A stretch of 64,000 bases of DNA from Scolanthus callimorphus (Eukaryota; Cnidaria; Anthozoa; Actiniaria; Edwardsiidae). The position numbers were made by a program, and so were the translations under genes. The stretch lies in contig CM066923.1 in NCBI GenBank assembly GCA_033964015.1, forward strand, positions 4,016,978 through 4,080,977, written 5' to 3'. The notes beneath the pieces were generated by a model, which searched no databases, was not told the origin of the DNA, and saw nothing but the letters and a program-made list of their open reading frames with translations. Shown here piece by piece: positions 33,735 to 45,100 of the stretch; position 1 is the stretch's first letter, and every line of letters begins with the position of its first letter.

Positions 33735-36708
33735 TCTACAAACGAGATAATGTTATGTTGGCGTCAAGTGATTAATACAAATTCTTCCTCGCTACAGCTA
33801 TGTAATTACTTGACGCTATAGTGCCACTGTGTTCGTCGGACAATACTTTGTGAATGCTTATCGTACTGCTTGTGTCTTCTCAATTGGTGTATTCAAGTTT
33901 TTGATATTGCTCAGAGAAATCGCAACTTCAGACCTTTGTTTGCGCACTCAGCTCTTTGGACCACGGTTATTTGATATTCCTGGGAAATAAATGTCACTAC
34001 GAAACTATAATACCAGCGCTTGTATGCGCTCGTCGCAGAGAAAGAGTATTTTAAAGTACTTTCTGTTTGGCTTTTGGCTGATGTCTTCTCAAATAGGAGT
34101 CACAACGTTTTTCAGAAATCACAACTTCAGCCCTTTTTCGCACTCGGCTCTTTGCACCAGGGTTATTATTTGATGTTCCTCTGAAAGAAATGACACTTTT
34201 TCCTAGGATGTAGCTGTTGGTAAAACCACAACTCGCATGTCAGTTCTGAGTGAATTTTACCTTTTGCAAGTGACACTCGATTCACTGTAAAGTGTTTTAT
34301 GCTCTTTGGTGGAAATCTTATCGAGTTTTCCGCATCCTCGCAAAGCGCCAACTCTCTGACACCCAACCTACGCGTCTAGCGTGGTCTTGAGAAGAAAGCC
34401 TGGGTAACGCAGACAGTTTCACCAAAATTCTCAATTTTTTTTCTTTGTCTCTCGTTAGTATTATTTTTTCCTTACGAGGCTAAATCTCGAGCCACCTCAC
34501 AGCACTTTTATCAATTAAACAACGTTGTTGCTTCGTTGCAAAAGAAGCTTCTCTCAAGTCGTATCACTGATATACGCCTCCACTATTTTCATCTAATAAG
34601 CGCTATTTTTCGTCCCATCTTGTAAGTTCTTGTTTCTATGTCAGCCTCATTTCCCTCATTTGCAATAATTCAACGTCTCCTGATTGGTCCAAGTCAACAA
34701 GGATGTCACTACACAGATTTACTTTTGAATTATTTTTAGGTGAAGCTTGAATTTACCAGTTCTTAATTGCTGGTCACTTAACCGTCTTGCTGGAGCCTTC
34801 TTGATCTCGAGTGACAGATGAACACAAATGACATCTTGATTTCATTCATTTACGATATCTAATTATTTTTCATACATAAATACTTGGAATCAATAAAGAT
34901 TATCTTCATTCAGCTTCGTTGAATTCCTCGTGGTCACGAAACGTACAGAGATAGCACTGATAATATTTTAGATTAGGAATTCATTCTTCCTTGGCCGGTT
35001 TTCTATTTTCTCTCCGCTTCGCTCCCGTTTTCTCGCCAGTCCAGTTAATGTGATTGCCAGTGCTTAGAACGCTAGAACAGCTGTTCGCTGCAACAATAAA
35101 ACATGACATTTGTTGTTTTTTAAGAAGCAAAAGTATGACACTTTTTGGATTAAATTCTTCAGTTCAGCACTCTAACGACATTTAAAGCTGAAATGAATTC
35201 AAATAGCTTCTACCAGTTTTTTTTTTTTTTTTTTTTTTACCGATGGTGGAAATGTACGGTACATTAACGTTCTAACGCAACTTTCATTTGACACCTTTTT
35301 TTCGTAATGTATTCTTTATGGGTTTTAATTCAAGATTATATCCTCGCAGTTTATATCAATTCTGACCAAGTTAATAAAAACAAAAGTTTAGAAAGCTAAT
35401 CTAATTTTCTCAACAGTTGATAAAAATTATGTCCCAGTGGTGAGGCGGTCTGTTGTCTCAAACTCGAATGTTATGTGAACGTGCGTCTAGTTTGCTAGAA
35501 CGACAATTCTACGCTTGTTTGTATAATAATTAATATACTAATATAGGAGACAGTCGTCGTATTATTTGACTTATGAATATAGCCCCACCATAATCTATGC
35601 AAAACGAAGTCCAAGTGTTTTTATCTTTATCTCCTCATAATTCTTCGCCCTTGTTGTTTCCCATTTTTTCACTTTAAAGTCTCGATTGTTGTCTTATCTA
35701 GATTTAGTTTATTTAGTTCTCGGGATCTTTTTATCTTACCGAAGATTGTCTTTTTCTTGGTGTCCTTGAGCAGGTGTGTAAATGCAGCCAACTGTAGTTT
35801 TCAAGTAAAAACTTCATGAAACCTGCGTAAAAAAGTGACCGCACTTGAAGTCACAGTGACTATCACTGAAATTTATCCACGCTTTATCATGAAGACCCGC
35901 TTTTGATACGTGCTCAAAAAGGCAAAAAGTAAACTTGTCAGTAAAAACAAGTATAGGTTAGCTCCACATTAATATTTCATATCACTAAGAATGCATTAAA
36001 AACTACAGATTCTAGAAAGAAAATGATACAAGGTCACGGGATCTAAATAGGATTTCCCTTTCCACTTTTTCTTCGATTTATAAGTTGCGGAAAAGTTTAC
36101 CTCCTGGTTCTGTCGGGATTTCTCCGTTGCTCTCTTTCTCGCAAGTAATTGAATGTTGAAGACGTGTGAATGCTTGACAACCATAGGGGATGGAATTAAT
36201 ACTGAATTATTATCTGGTAACCTGCTATGAAATACAACCTGTTAATGCAACTGTTAATAACATGTATCTGTCGCTATAGATATTATCTCTAGGAGCAAAA
36301 ATAATAAAATAACTTTTGAAACTTGTGGCCTCATTGCGTTATTTGTTATTATGCGGAATGCAATTTATTTCAAAAAGTGTATTAGTAAATTTTCCGACAG
36401 TCGATGTTTGTAAACCTAAGAGCACTTAACCCCAAATCCCAGTGTTTTAGGGAGAGTTTCATTCCAAAACATTGGAAATATAATTTGTTTTGCCCGATGT
36501 GACAGAAAATAAATGAAAAAATAAAAAGTCGGCAAAGAGGACAAGAAATTTAATTAAAATTCGATAATTCAATTTTGGTAGATATTCTATTAGTGATTAA
36601 ATCAACTAATGAATCACTAGTTTCTAAGGCCTAAGACATATGCCGATCTTATCATGAGCCGTTCCTAATGCAAATGAACTAGACAAAAACGACGACAGCA
36701 CTTTCTTG

Positions 36709-36763
36709 ATACGTGGGCGCGCGGGATTCCTGTTTCTCGCGACACAGGAATCCCGCGCGCCCA
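36709..36763. repeat. GGGCGCGCGGGATTCCTG hairpin
   Basis: GGGCGCGCGGGATTCCTGT pairs with ACAGGAATCCCGCGCGCCC over a short TTCTCGCGAC loop. The same stem sequence forms the core of the element at 37463-37626, so it is a shared foldback module. Confidence 0.65.
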
Positions 36764-36965
36764 AAAAATTTGACCGGCGTGTGCTTTGCGTGTGCTTTCC
36801 CTGCTACTAGCAGAGGCCTCTTTTCTCTGCATTTCGCTGGCTGAGGGTCGCGAGGAAAAGAGACCTCTGCGCTGGGTCGAAACTCGCTTTGTTTTGCCGC
36901 TGTCCACCCAGGCGTCTACTCAGGTGTGTCAAAAAAAAGGGCAAAAACCCGCCGCGATATCCGCG

Positions 36966-37040
36966 AAACGTTAAATCTCGAGGTGCGCAATACATCACGA
37001 AGGCTCGGGCGCTGTCGCAAAGTACCACGGGAACGCTGGG
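36966..37040 (+). repeat. Dispersed repeat shared with 4610-4680
   Basis: GAAGGCTCGGGCGCTGTCGC and CACGGGAACGCT match the reverse complement of 4610-4680 with a few changes. The start (CGAGGTGCGCAATACATCA) also matches. Unclassified element. Confidence 0.55.
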
Positions 37041-37462
37041 CGGTTTGCTGGCCGTTTCTTGAGCACAGAATATGCGCACGCATATCTACAGGCGCTTTCC
37101 GCTGATATTATTTGAGCGCCCCAGCGGAAAACGATTTTGTGAGTGTTAAATAGGTAATGGGGAATTTACTAAAAATAAACCAAGCAATCCTTCGCGCACC
37201 GTGAGGGGAGATCAGCTGGTACGGTACTCAAGGTCGATTAACAAATGAACTCCTATTACTTGCTTTACGAAGTGTTACGGACCAGTATAAAGAAAACCAT
37301 AGTGTACCAAAAAGTGTAAATTAAAGTGTTAAAAGATTTTAAATAACATGCAAAAACTGGATTTAGTAAGAAACGCGCTTCACATTTGCACCGATTTTGT
37401 GGAAAATAAACAAGGGGAATAGGGCTGTCAAGAAGGGGGAAACGACAAAACCCGAAGGAACG

Positions 37463-37626
37463 TAGCCTGCTAGTCGGCTCTCCAGTGGGTTGTTTTTTCG
37501 GATATTTGATTTTTTTGGCGCGCGGGATCCTGTGTCGGGATTCCTTTCCCCCGCAACACAGGAATCCCGCGCGCCAAGAAAATCGACTATCCGAAAAACC
37601 CGACCGCAGAGCCGGCTCGCAGGCTA
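37463..37626. mobile_element. TAGCCTGC-ended hairpin element
   Basis: Ends TAGCCTGCTAGTCGGCTCTC and GAGCCGGCTCGCAGGCTA are inverted. The core GGCGCGCGGGATCCTGTG / CACAGGAATCCCGCGCGCC makes a second stem. No clear target duplication. Confidence 0.6.
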
Positions 37627-38044
37627 GAGAAAGTCGATAAGGTGAAACTATGATTAATGGGCTGCAAATTCTTAAGGGCGTGAGTTAGCTGTCAATATCG
37701 ACAGCTGCACTGGATTCGACGATAAAAAGTATTGACGTTTAAGTCAAAACGGTTGTTATTATTGTCTGCTAGTCTTCCAGGAAATATCCCGAGTGAAAAT
37801 TAGTTTTTAAGGTAAATGGACAGAAAAGCAAAATATAGTGGATTTGTAAAGCAGGTGCAGGAATTAATTTTCTTGGTCATTCACTGTTTTACGATGGTTT
37901 TCTTCTTTGCTGACAGGAAAACAGCCATAGGTGCAGTAACAGTTATTTCCAATACTACCAGTACTTGGAATGCAATGCAAAAAAACAGTTCAGAGACTGC
38001 AAAATGTCGCTGTCGCTGCAAAATATCGAGGGGAATCAAAACCG

Positions 38045-38345
38045 TCTCGTTTTATTGGCCTGCCAGAACTGTGTCTTTATCTACACGGCTCATCTTTCAC
38101 TACACCCAGGGGGGAGGGGCTCTCATATCAACCCAGCGGGGTTGGGGAAAAGCGACTCGTTTTATTGGCCTGCGAGAAGGACTGTTTTTATCTACACGGC
38201 TCATCTTTACTACACCCAGGGGGAGGGGGCTCTCATATCAACCCGGCGGGGATGGGGAAAGCGACTCGTTTTATTGGCCTGCGAGAAGGACTGTTTTTAT
38301 CTACACGGCTCATCTTTCACTACACCCAGGGGGTGTGTTCGCCTA
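38045..38345 (+). repeat. Tandem repeat, unit about 112 bp, nearly three copies
   Basis: Units start CTCGTTTTATTGGCCTGC at about 38046, 38156 and 38267 and include TCTACACGGCTCATCTTT and ACTACACCCAGGGGG. It is open in all three plus frames, which explains the long overlapping ORFs here; not a gene. Confidence 0.8.
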
Positions 38346-39289
38346 TAGCGCCAGTGCGCCGGAGATCTCAATAGCTTGCGCGTTTCTAGCTGGATAAACA
38401 AGAGTTTTGTGAGCTTTACAATGGTATCTTTTAGAAGTTAAAATATACTGGCTGACCACGCCCAGATTGGTATCTTTTAGGGGTCAAATTTCATTTGTCC
38501 AACGAGTTCACCCTTCTTGTTGATATGGAAGTCCCCCTACATAAAAAGTGTAACTCAAGACTCGAGAATACTCGACATGTGTCTCTTCAAATTCACTCAA
38601 ATTTTCATTGAAACCAATATTATCTTAAAGAGAAAATGCTAAAGTATTAATGTATTAAGAGCAGACGAGACTAGATGAGTGCTCATTTCCTGTGAACGTC
38701 GTGTGACTGGCAAGTTTTTCCAAGTTTTTCTCATGGAAGACTGGCAGACTAAACTATTCGGGAAGAATCATCAAATGCGCGCTGATCTCTAGTGCTAGTT
38801 TGTAAAGAGACGATGAGAAATGATATATTTGCCTGTAGGTAATATATCAAATGAAGATAAGGCATGGTAATTATAGATGACACATTGCTTTCAAGGTTTT
38901 CATTCTCGTGGTGCTCAAGAATCAACATTTCGCAAACGATTATCATTAGAATCAAGCGATACTGCTATCAACTGTCAAATGTTGATTTCCATTTTGAAGA
39001 ATTAGGTGATAGGCGTAGCCAGCTGCAGTTAAGTCACTCTTAATGAAACTGATGAAAATGTCTATTTGAGTCTTTGAACTGTCAAGAAAGTTTGCTAAAA
39101 ACGTAGCAAATGATTGAAACACTCGGTAAAGGAAACTCCAAACGATGACAGACTGATAGAATGTCTTCCAGACATCCTTAATCTCGAGAAGAAATAGGAT
39201 GAAAAACCGCGTATAAGTATACACTAGTGCTGGATCCAAAATGGACTTCTCAAACAAGACCTGATACGTTGAAAAGTAAAAAAAGTTGA

Positions 39290-39545
39290 ATAGTCGATGA
39301 ACAGCAAGCCTAGGTCGTCTTATAAATATCATAACCAAAAAACGTTGTTCACTGGAAACAGGTGAAAGAATGGAAAATGAAAAGCCATGGATAACTCTAG
39401 CTAGATTAACATAAAAATCGTACTGCAAGTAAGTTGAACGGTCGATACACACCAATCCTAGATCTGTATTCTTTTTAATATTATAACCAACTGCATAACG
39501 TTGTTTTCTGGAAACAGGAGAACGAATGGCAAATGAGACAGCCAT
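39290..39545 (+). repeat. Duplicated segment covering the GPCR start region
   Basis: TGGAAACAGGTGAAAGAATG then GAAAATG...AGCCATGG near 39353-39390 is repeated as TGGAAACAGGAGAACGAATG then GCAAATG...AGCCATGG at 39506-39545, where the second ATG starts the third GPCR. Both are preceded by TATAACCAA and AACGTTGTT. The unit is about 150 bp; the upstream copy is a decoy without a receptor frame. Confidence 0.65.
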
Positions 39546-40494
39546 GGAAAACTCTACGGCACCACAAAACTCTTACTGCAAAGAAGACATGGACGGCATC
39601 TCACTGACAATTTTCATTTTTCTGAACATTTCTTCGTCGCTGGCAGCCTTTCTGGGCAACACGCTTGTTCTTGTGGTGATATGCCTTTTGAAAAACAACC
39701 GAAACGCTTCTCATTATTTCATTGCGTCTCTATCGCTGGCGGATTTTTCTGTTGGCCTCATCATGAACCCAATTTTAGTGACAAAAGCAGCGTTGGGAAT
39801 TTGGCAAGGTGATCATTGGTTATCCAAGATGGCGGACTTTATGTGGCTTCAAACGACAACAGCAACGGCCTTCAGTCTTTGCGCAGTGAGTTTTGACCGC
39901 TATGCATCCATTGTTGGGGTGTTTCGCTACAATAAAGTTCTGACAGAACACAAAGCAATTCAGGTTTGTGGTATAATTTGGTTCGCATCAGTTTTAACAG
40001 GGTCTATGAGGCTGTTCATTCCAAACCCTTCAAATCAATCAATACTTTGGATGGCTTCGACTGTCTTGACAGTTCTGTTACCTCTTTTCATTATTGGGTA
40101 CTGCTACAGTAAAATTTATCACGAAGCTAAACTCCAACTCAAGAAAATCGCTGCAAACGTACTGAACAGAAAACAAATGCGGGAAACACTGCATAACAAG
40201 AAAGCTGCGTGCACAGTTGCTATCGTCACGGGATTGTTTTTCATTTTATGGATCCCAAGTTTCATTGCGTCCGTCGTGGAAATTCTTGTTGCACAAGATT
40301 GCAAAGTAAAGGTGTATGTTGATTATGCATGGTTCTGGGTAGCTTTGTTGTGTTTCAGCTCCTCGGCTATCAATCCGTGGATATATGCTATGCGCATGCG
40401 CGAAATTCGACGTTTGATTAGAAGAAGCCTTCGTAGAGAGACCAGCTATTCTGACGCATGCGCAAAGAGTAAAAAGTCGGGAAGTATACCATAA
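39526..40494 (+). CDS. Class A GPCR, intact, 322 residues
   Basis: A complete single-exon receptor. Landmarks: GN at 44-45 (TM1), LAD at 71-73 (TM2), DRY at 124-126 (TM3), Trp152 (TM4), P at 186 (TM5), LWIP at 241-244 (TM6), NPWIY at 283-287 (TM7) and a basic, Ser-rich tail. N-glycosylation sites lie at the N-terminus (MENST). It lacks the usual cysteine before TM3 (KMADFMWLQ instead) and any loop 2 cysteine. Cys18 (NSYCKED) and Cys259 in loop 3 (AQDC) occupy the same places as in the two paralogues. A second ATG (MENST, codon 7) is an alternative start. An AAACAG before GAGAACG could be a splice acceptor for a 5' UTR exon. It resembles coral-expanded amine/adenosine-like orphan receptors; ligand unknown. 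Confidence 0.88.
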   Translation: MANETAMENSTAPQNSYCKEDMDGISLTIFIFLNISSSLAAFLGNTLVLVVICLLKNNRNASHYFIASLSLADFSVGLIMNPILVTKAALGIWQGDHWLSKMADFMWLQTTTATAFSLCAVSFDRYASIVGVFRYNKVLTEHKAIQVCGIIWFASVLTGSMRLFIPNPSNQSILWMASTVLTVLLPLFIIGYCYSKIYHEAKLQLKKIAANVLNRKQMRETLHNKKAACTVAIVTGLFFILWIPSFIASVVEILVAQDCKVKVYVDYAWFWVALLCFSSSAINPWIYAMRMREIRRLIRRSLRRETSYSDACAKSKKSGSIP

Positions 40495-40519
40495 ATATCC
40501 TCAGTTAGTATATCACATG

Positions 40520-41170
40520 TAAGGTAAATTATTTTATTAAAAGTGAAAGTAAAATTTTTGGGTGAAGTATATATGTTATACAATACTTTTGTTGAGTGCT
40601 ATACCCGCATGGAAAATAGCCCACGCGTCACTTGTATTTCTTGGTAAACACACCAACCTTTAGGCGGGTGACAACTATGGCATATCCCACGCATCACTTG
40701 TAATTCTTGGTAAACAAACCAACCTTAACGCGGGTGACATACTAGTTATACAATGCTTTTGAGTGTTGTACCATGGAATTTCCCACGCGTCACTTGTATT
40801 TCTTGTTAAACATAAGACGCTTTAGGTGAGTTTATTAAAAGTGATGAAAGTAAAATTATTGGGTGAAGCAGATATGTTATACAATGCTTTTGAGAGATAT
40901 ACCATGCAATTCCCACGCGTCACTTACATTTGTTGGTATACACACGAACCTTTAGGCGAATTATTAAAACTGATGAAAGTAAAAATTTTGGGTGAAGCAG
41001 ATATGTTATACCATGGTGTTGTTAAACAATGCTTTTGAGTATTGTACCATGGAATATCCCACGCGTCTCTTGTATTTCTTGGTATACACACGAACCTTTA
41101 GGGGAATTTATAAATGACTGATGAAAGTAAACTTATTGAGTAACGTAGATATGTTATACAGTGCTTACTG
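40520..41170 (+). repeat. Degenerate tandem repeat downstream of the third GPCR
   Basis: Five copies of CCCACGCGTCACTTGTATTT-like sequence (about 40620, 40688, 40782, 40911, 41058) alternate with AAAGTAAAATTTTTGGGTGA and ATATGTTATAC words. Spacing varies from 70 to 150 bp. Non-coding. Confidence 0.75.
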
Positions 41171-42119
41171 GTTATTTAATGGCCTTCATGAGACACTTAC
41201 ATTTTTAGTCTTAAAATATTTAACAAATGATCTTAGTTTTCCGTGCGTCTATTAAATCATTATCCTTCAAGATTGTGCAGAACAGCTTCTGATACTTAGC
41301 CGACGAGGGACGCAGCCCCGAGGTGACTAAAAATCGAGCAGGATAATGGTTTCATTATGTCAGAAAAGATTTACTTTTACCATTTTTTTTTTCACGACCC
41401 ACACTTCAATTCAAATTTCGCCCACATGACAGATATCGTCGGATATACGTCATGTGCAGAAGACAGATATTGGAGTTACAATGACCATATTTGGGCAGTG
41501 CATCGATGGGACACAAGCAGTCTACCAAATGTGGAAAAGTGCAAACCTGCCAGGATCGAATCCCCTTGTGTGTTTCTCCTCTACGCCACGGGGCACCCAT
41601 AAATCTCGACACGCATAGAAATGTACGTCTCCCATGACTTTGGCTGGAATCGAACCCAGCGCGCTTGGAAAGGAAAGTTAATCAGGTTTTTAACCACCGT
41701 GTTCTGGTCACTGTTGGCCGTGAATATCTAGGTATAAAGTAAGCGGCAATTTAGATTTAGTCTAAACAGCGCTTTTAGTTGAAAGATAGCGGTGTTCTTA
41801 TGGTGGTGAACGCGGGAGTTAGCGATCACCGCCGCCATCTTGGATTTTGGAGCGCGCGCGGCCTGGGGCGAGAGGGAGGGGGGAAATCGCGCAAATACAA
41901 GATAGCGACCGCGCTCACGGGGTTTTCTACGATAAAAACACCATCTTCTGCCTGTCAGCGCTAGGCCCGTAGCTCGAATTGTTGGAGGGGATTCGTTGTT
42001 GTGTTTCCTACCTGTTTTGTAACCAAAAACCTGGTTCCAATGGAGTTCACATTTTATGCTTTCTTCAAGTCTGAATCAGCCTCAAAGCACCATTTGTTTG
42101 TACAGCGCTAAAATCTTAC
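41171..42119. other. Region left of the last recognised discoidin exon
   Basis: CTTAGCCGACGAGGGACGCAG (41298) and CAGGATAATGGTT match the inverted repeat at 47590-47720. A GGAATCGAACCC word (about 41646) on the complementary side looks like a B-box remnant of a tRNA-derived repeat. I found no exon for the end of the F5/8C domain here. Confidence 0.35.
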
Positions 42120-45100
42120 CTTGGTTTCTCCATTCTCCTGGTAGTCCTGCCACGTTTCCACGCTATCTACGGCATAACCCAGACTGTAGGTGGTGACCCA
42201 TTGGGCGCGCGTGGGTCTGCCTTGGCTCGCGACTCCACTTATGATCATCTGCGCTCCCAAATCCACCTGTAAACCATCAATTTCCTCACTCAGAAAAATG
42301 TCCAATTTGAGCCGTATCTAAGATCGATCTTTTGCCTGCGAGTTTTCATCTTGTAGTCTAAATGCTTAGGGCTCAGATGAAAGTACCAAAATGCTTTGGG
42401 GTACTTACTGAGGGCTCACATGTAAGGACCAAGAAAAAGCGTGGAGCTCACCTGTAAGTACCTAAATGCTTGGGGCTCACTATAAGTACCTAAATGCTTG
42501 GGGCTCAACTGTGAGTACCTAAATGATTGCGGCTCACCAGAAAGTACCTAAATGCTTAGGGCTCACCTGTAAGTACCTAAATGCTTGGGGCTCACCTGTA
42601 AGTACCTAAATCCTTGGGGCTCACCTGTAAGTACCTAAATTCTTGGGGCTCAACTGTGAGTACTACCTAAATGCGTGGGGCTCACCTGTAAGTATCTAAA
42701 TAGTAAGGGCTCACTTCTAAGTACCCAAATGCTTGGGCTCACCTATAAGTACCTACATACTAAGGGCCTAAATGCTTGGCCTAAATGCTTTGGCTCATGC
42801 TTGGGCTAAATGCTTGGGCTCACCTATAAGTACCTAAATGCTTGGGGCTCAACTGTGAGTACCTAAATGCTTAGGGCTCACCGCAATTCCGTACCCAGAG
42901 CCCGTCATCTTTTGGCCAGCAGCAAGTTTCGGGGCTCTGGGGGAATCCGATTGGTGAGCATGCGTGTTAGATCAAGATCATACAGAAAACAGAACGAACT
43001 TTCAACCCGGAATCTGGGTTTTACAAAAATCGATTCCCCCAGAGCCCTGAATCTTGCCAAAAGATGACAGGCTCTGGTTACGAGATTGGGCTGACCCTCG
43101 GGCTCACCTATAATTACCTAAATGTTTGGGGTTCACCTGTAAGTACCTAAATACTGAGGGATCACATGTAAGTAACTTAATGCATGGGTCTCACCTGTGA
43201 GTGTCTTAATACTTGGGGTTCACCTGTAAGTACCTAAATACTGAGGGCTCATATGTAAGTACCTTAATGCTTGGGTCTCACCTGTGAGTGTCTTTATACT
43301 TGGGGCTCACCTGTAAGTATTGATTTGTGTCCTGCGTGCTGGCGCTCCATGATCCTGTGTTGTCTCCGCCCGGGTTATTGAGGCGAGCGTTATAAGACTC
43401 ATATCCTGTCTTGTGTGTGGAGGACGCAGTAATAGCTGAGTTACTGATGCTGCCGCTTTCCATTCCAAGAGCTTCCCCAGTACTACAACTCAGTGCTGAA
43501 AATAACCGACGAACGGTTAGCGCAGTGGTAGAGCGCCGGGCTTATGTGCGGGAGGTTGGGAGTTCAAACCCCGGCCGGACCAACACTCAGGGTCTTTTTC
43601 TAATAATTGAGGAGAAGGTGCTGCCTTTGCCCTAAATATCTGCAAATGGTTAGACCTCCGCGTCTTCTAGGATAAGGACGTTAAACCGTAGGTCCCATCT
43701 CTCACATACACTACACTAACCGGAACCAGAGGGACGCGGGAGTGACCATCCCCAGTGTAGGGCTCACACTCATACCAACATGGTCGAGCGTTTCAAACAT
43801 GAGCTCTAGCTCGGGGGATTGGGCGACTACTTCCCACGTTATCGACTTAAAACAAATCATTTACATTACATTTAGCAAAAATACTAGGATTTCAGGATTC
43901 TAGGCTTCGCTTTCATTTTACTGGGAGGCTTTAATTGGTCTTCATGAAGTAATGAACTTATAAATAGCGCTACTGCGATTCTCATAATTCTGAGAACTCC
44001 CACTTGACATTTCCCAATGCAAAAATGCGTTTTGGCTTCCGTCAATCAAATCCACGCATGCTTTCTGGGTTCAAAAATTCGATGTTACTGCGATTTTCAT
44101 AATTCTGCGAACTCCCACTTGACATTTCCGAACGACAAACTGCGTTTTGGCTTCCGTCAATCAAACCTTTCAAGTCAAGTCCACGCATGTTTTCTGAGTT
44201 TGCTTTGCATTTTACAGTGAAAAATTGTGTTTTGAAGTCTAGCTAGCCCCTATGAGATCACAAGATCCATCAAAGCCTCCGTGAAATCACTAAGAGTTGT
44301 TCACTCGCTTGATTGACGGAAGCCAAACCGTGGTTTGTTGGTCGGTGTAGAGTTCGCAGAATTATGAAAATCACAGTAACTTGCGTCAGGTCTACAAACT
44401 CAAGGTAATTCGCCGATCCCGTATGCATTGTTGGATGTTTATTTAGATATTTTACACGTAATTCGTTTTCTAGTATCGAACTAAAACAATAACAAAGGAG
44501 TGGCTGACACGGGATCTTTAAAGAGCCCTTGTTACTCCTTTGGTATTGTTTTCGTCCAATATAGGGACACAAATTACATGTAGAAATCTCTAAATAGTCA
44601 CTACAAATAAAGCTCTATAATTGATCTAGCGAATTCAATAGAAAACATCGCACTACACTCAATGAATTAGCCGATGGAAATGGATGCTTTCTATGACTGG
44701 GTATGTTGCTAGGCTGACAAAATGGCGGCCGGGCACTTTAAGACTCTGCTGGCAATTGCATTCATACCTGTAGTCGGAGTTGAAGTCGAAGTCGGTGTCG
44801 GTGTCGAAGTCGGTGTCGGTGTCGAAGTCGGTGTCGGAGTCGATGTCGGTGTCGAAGGCGAAGTCGAAGTCGATGTCGATGTCGAAGATGTGGACGAGAT
44901 GTCGGTTCCACCTGTCTCGGCTGGGGCGGCGCACTCTACGAGTTCCGGGCGGGAAAAGTTCGGTTTGCAGGTTTGGTTTGAAGTACACGGATCAGAGGCG
45001 CAGGGGTTCTGTTGAATGAAAACTATTACTACGGATCTCAGGGCCCTGCACTGCGATCATATGATCGCCAATGGCGACAAGATTTAGGGTAAAAAAATTC

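Larger units (their letters stand above)
33735..37462. other. Intergenic, gene-poor AT-rich region
   Basis: No exon recognised. It contains a short repeat of the ATTTGATRTTCCT / CGCACTCGGCTCTTTG type at about 33945-34165 (two diverged copies), a poly-T run at 35219-35239, the hairpin at 36709-36763 and a repeat shared with 4610-4680. Confidence 0.45.

Noticed and set aside
37816..38397. Three overlapping plus-strand ORFs of 127-193 codons
   Set aside because: Produced by the 112-bp tandem repeat being open in all frames; no protein-like conservation between units beyond the DNA repeat.
38952..39545. 197-codon minus-strand ORF upstream of the third GPCR
   Set aside because: It is antisense to a tandemly duplicated 5' region, begins over the GPCR start codon and has no family features.
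42365..43310. CRISPR-like regularly spaced repeat
   Set aside because: Units are contiguous, about 30 bp, diverged and without unique spacers, in a eukaryotic intron.
43507..43580. tRNA gene
   Set aside because: A and B boxes are present but no acceptor stem can be formed and a SINE body follows.
44659..44988. Minus-strand ORF with repeated Asp-Thr-Asp-Phe residues
   Set aside because: Wrong frame of the Thr/Ser/Pro exon; the phase-consistent frame gives TSTPTPTS.
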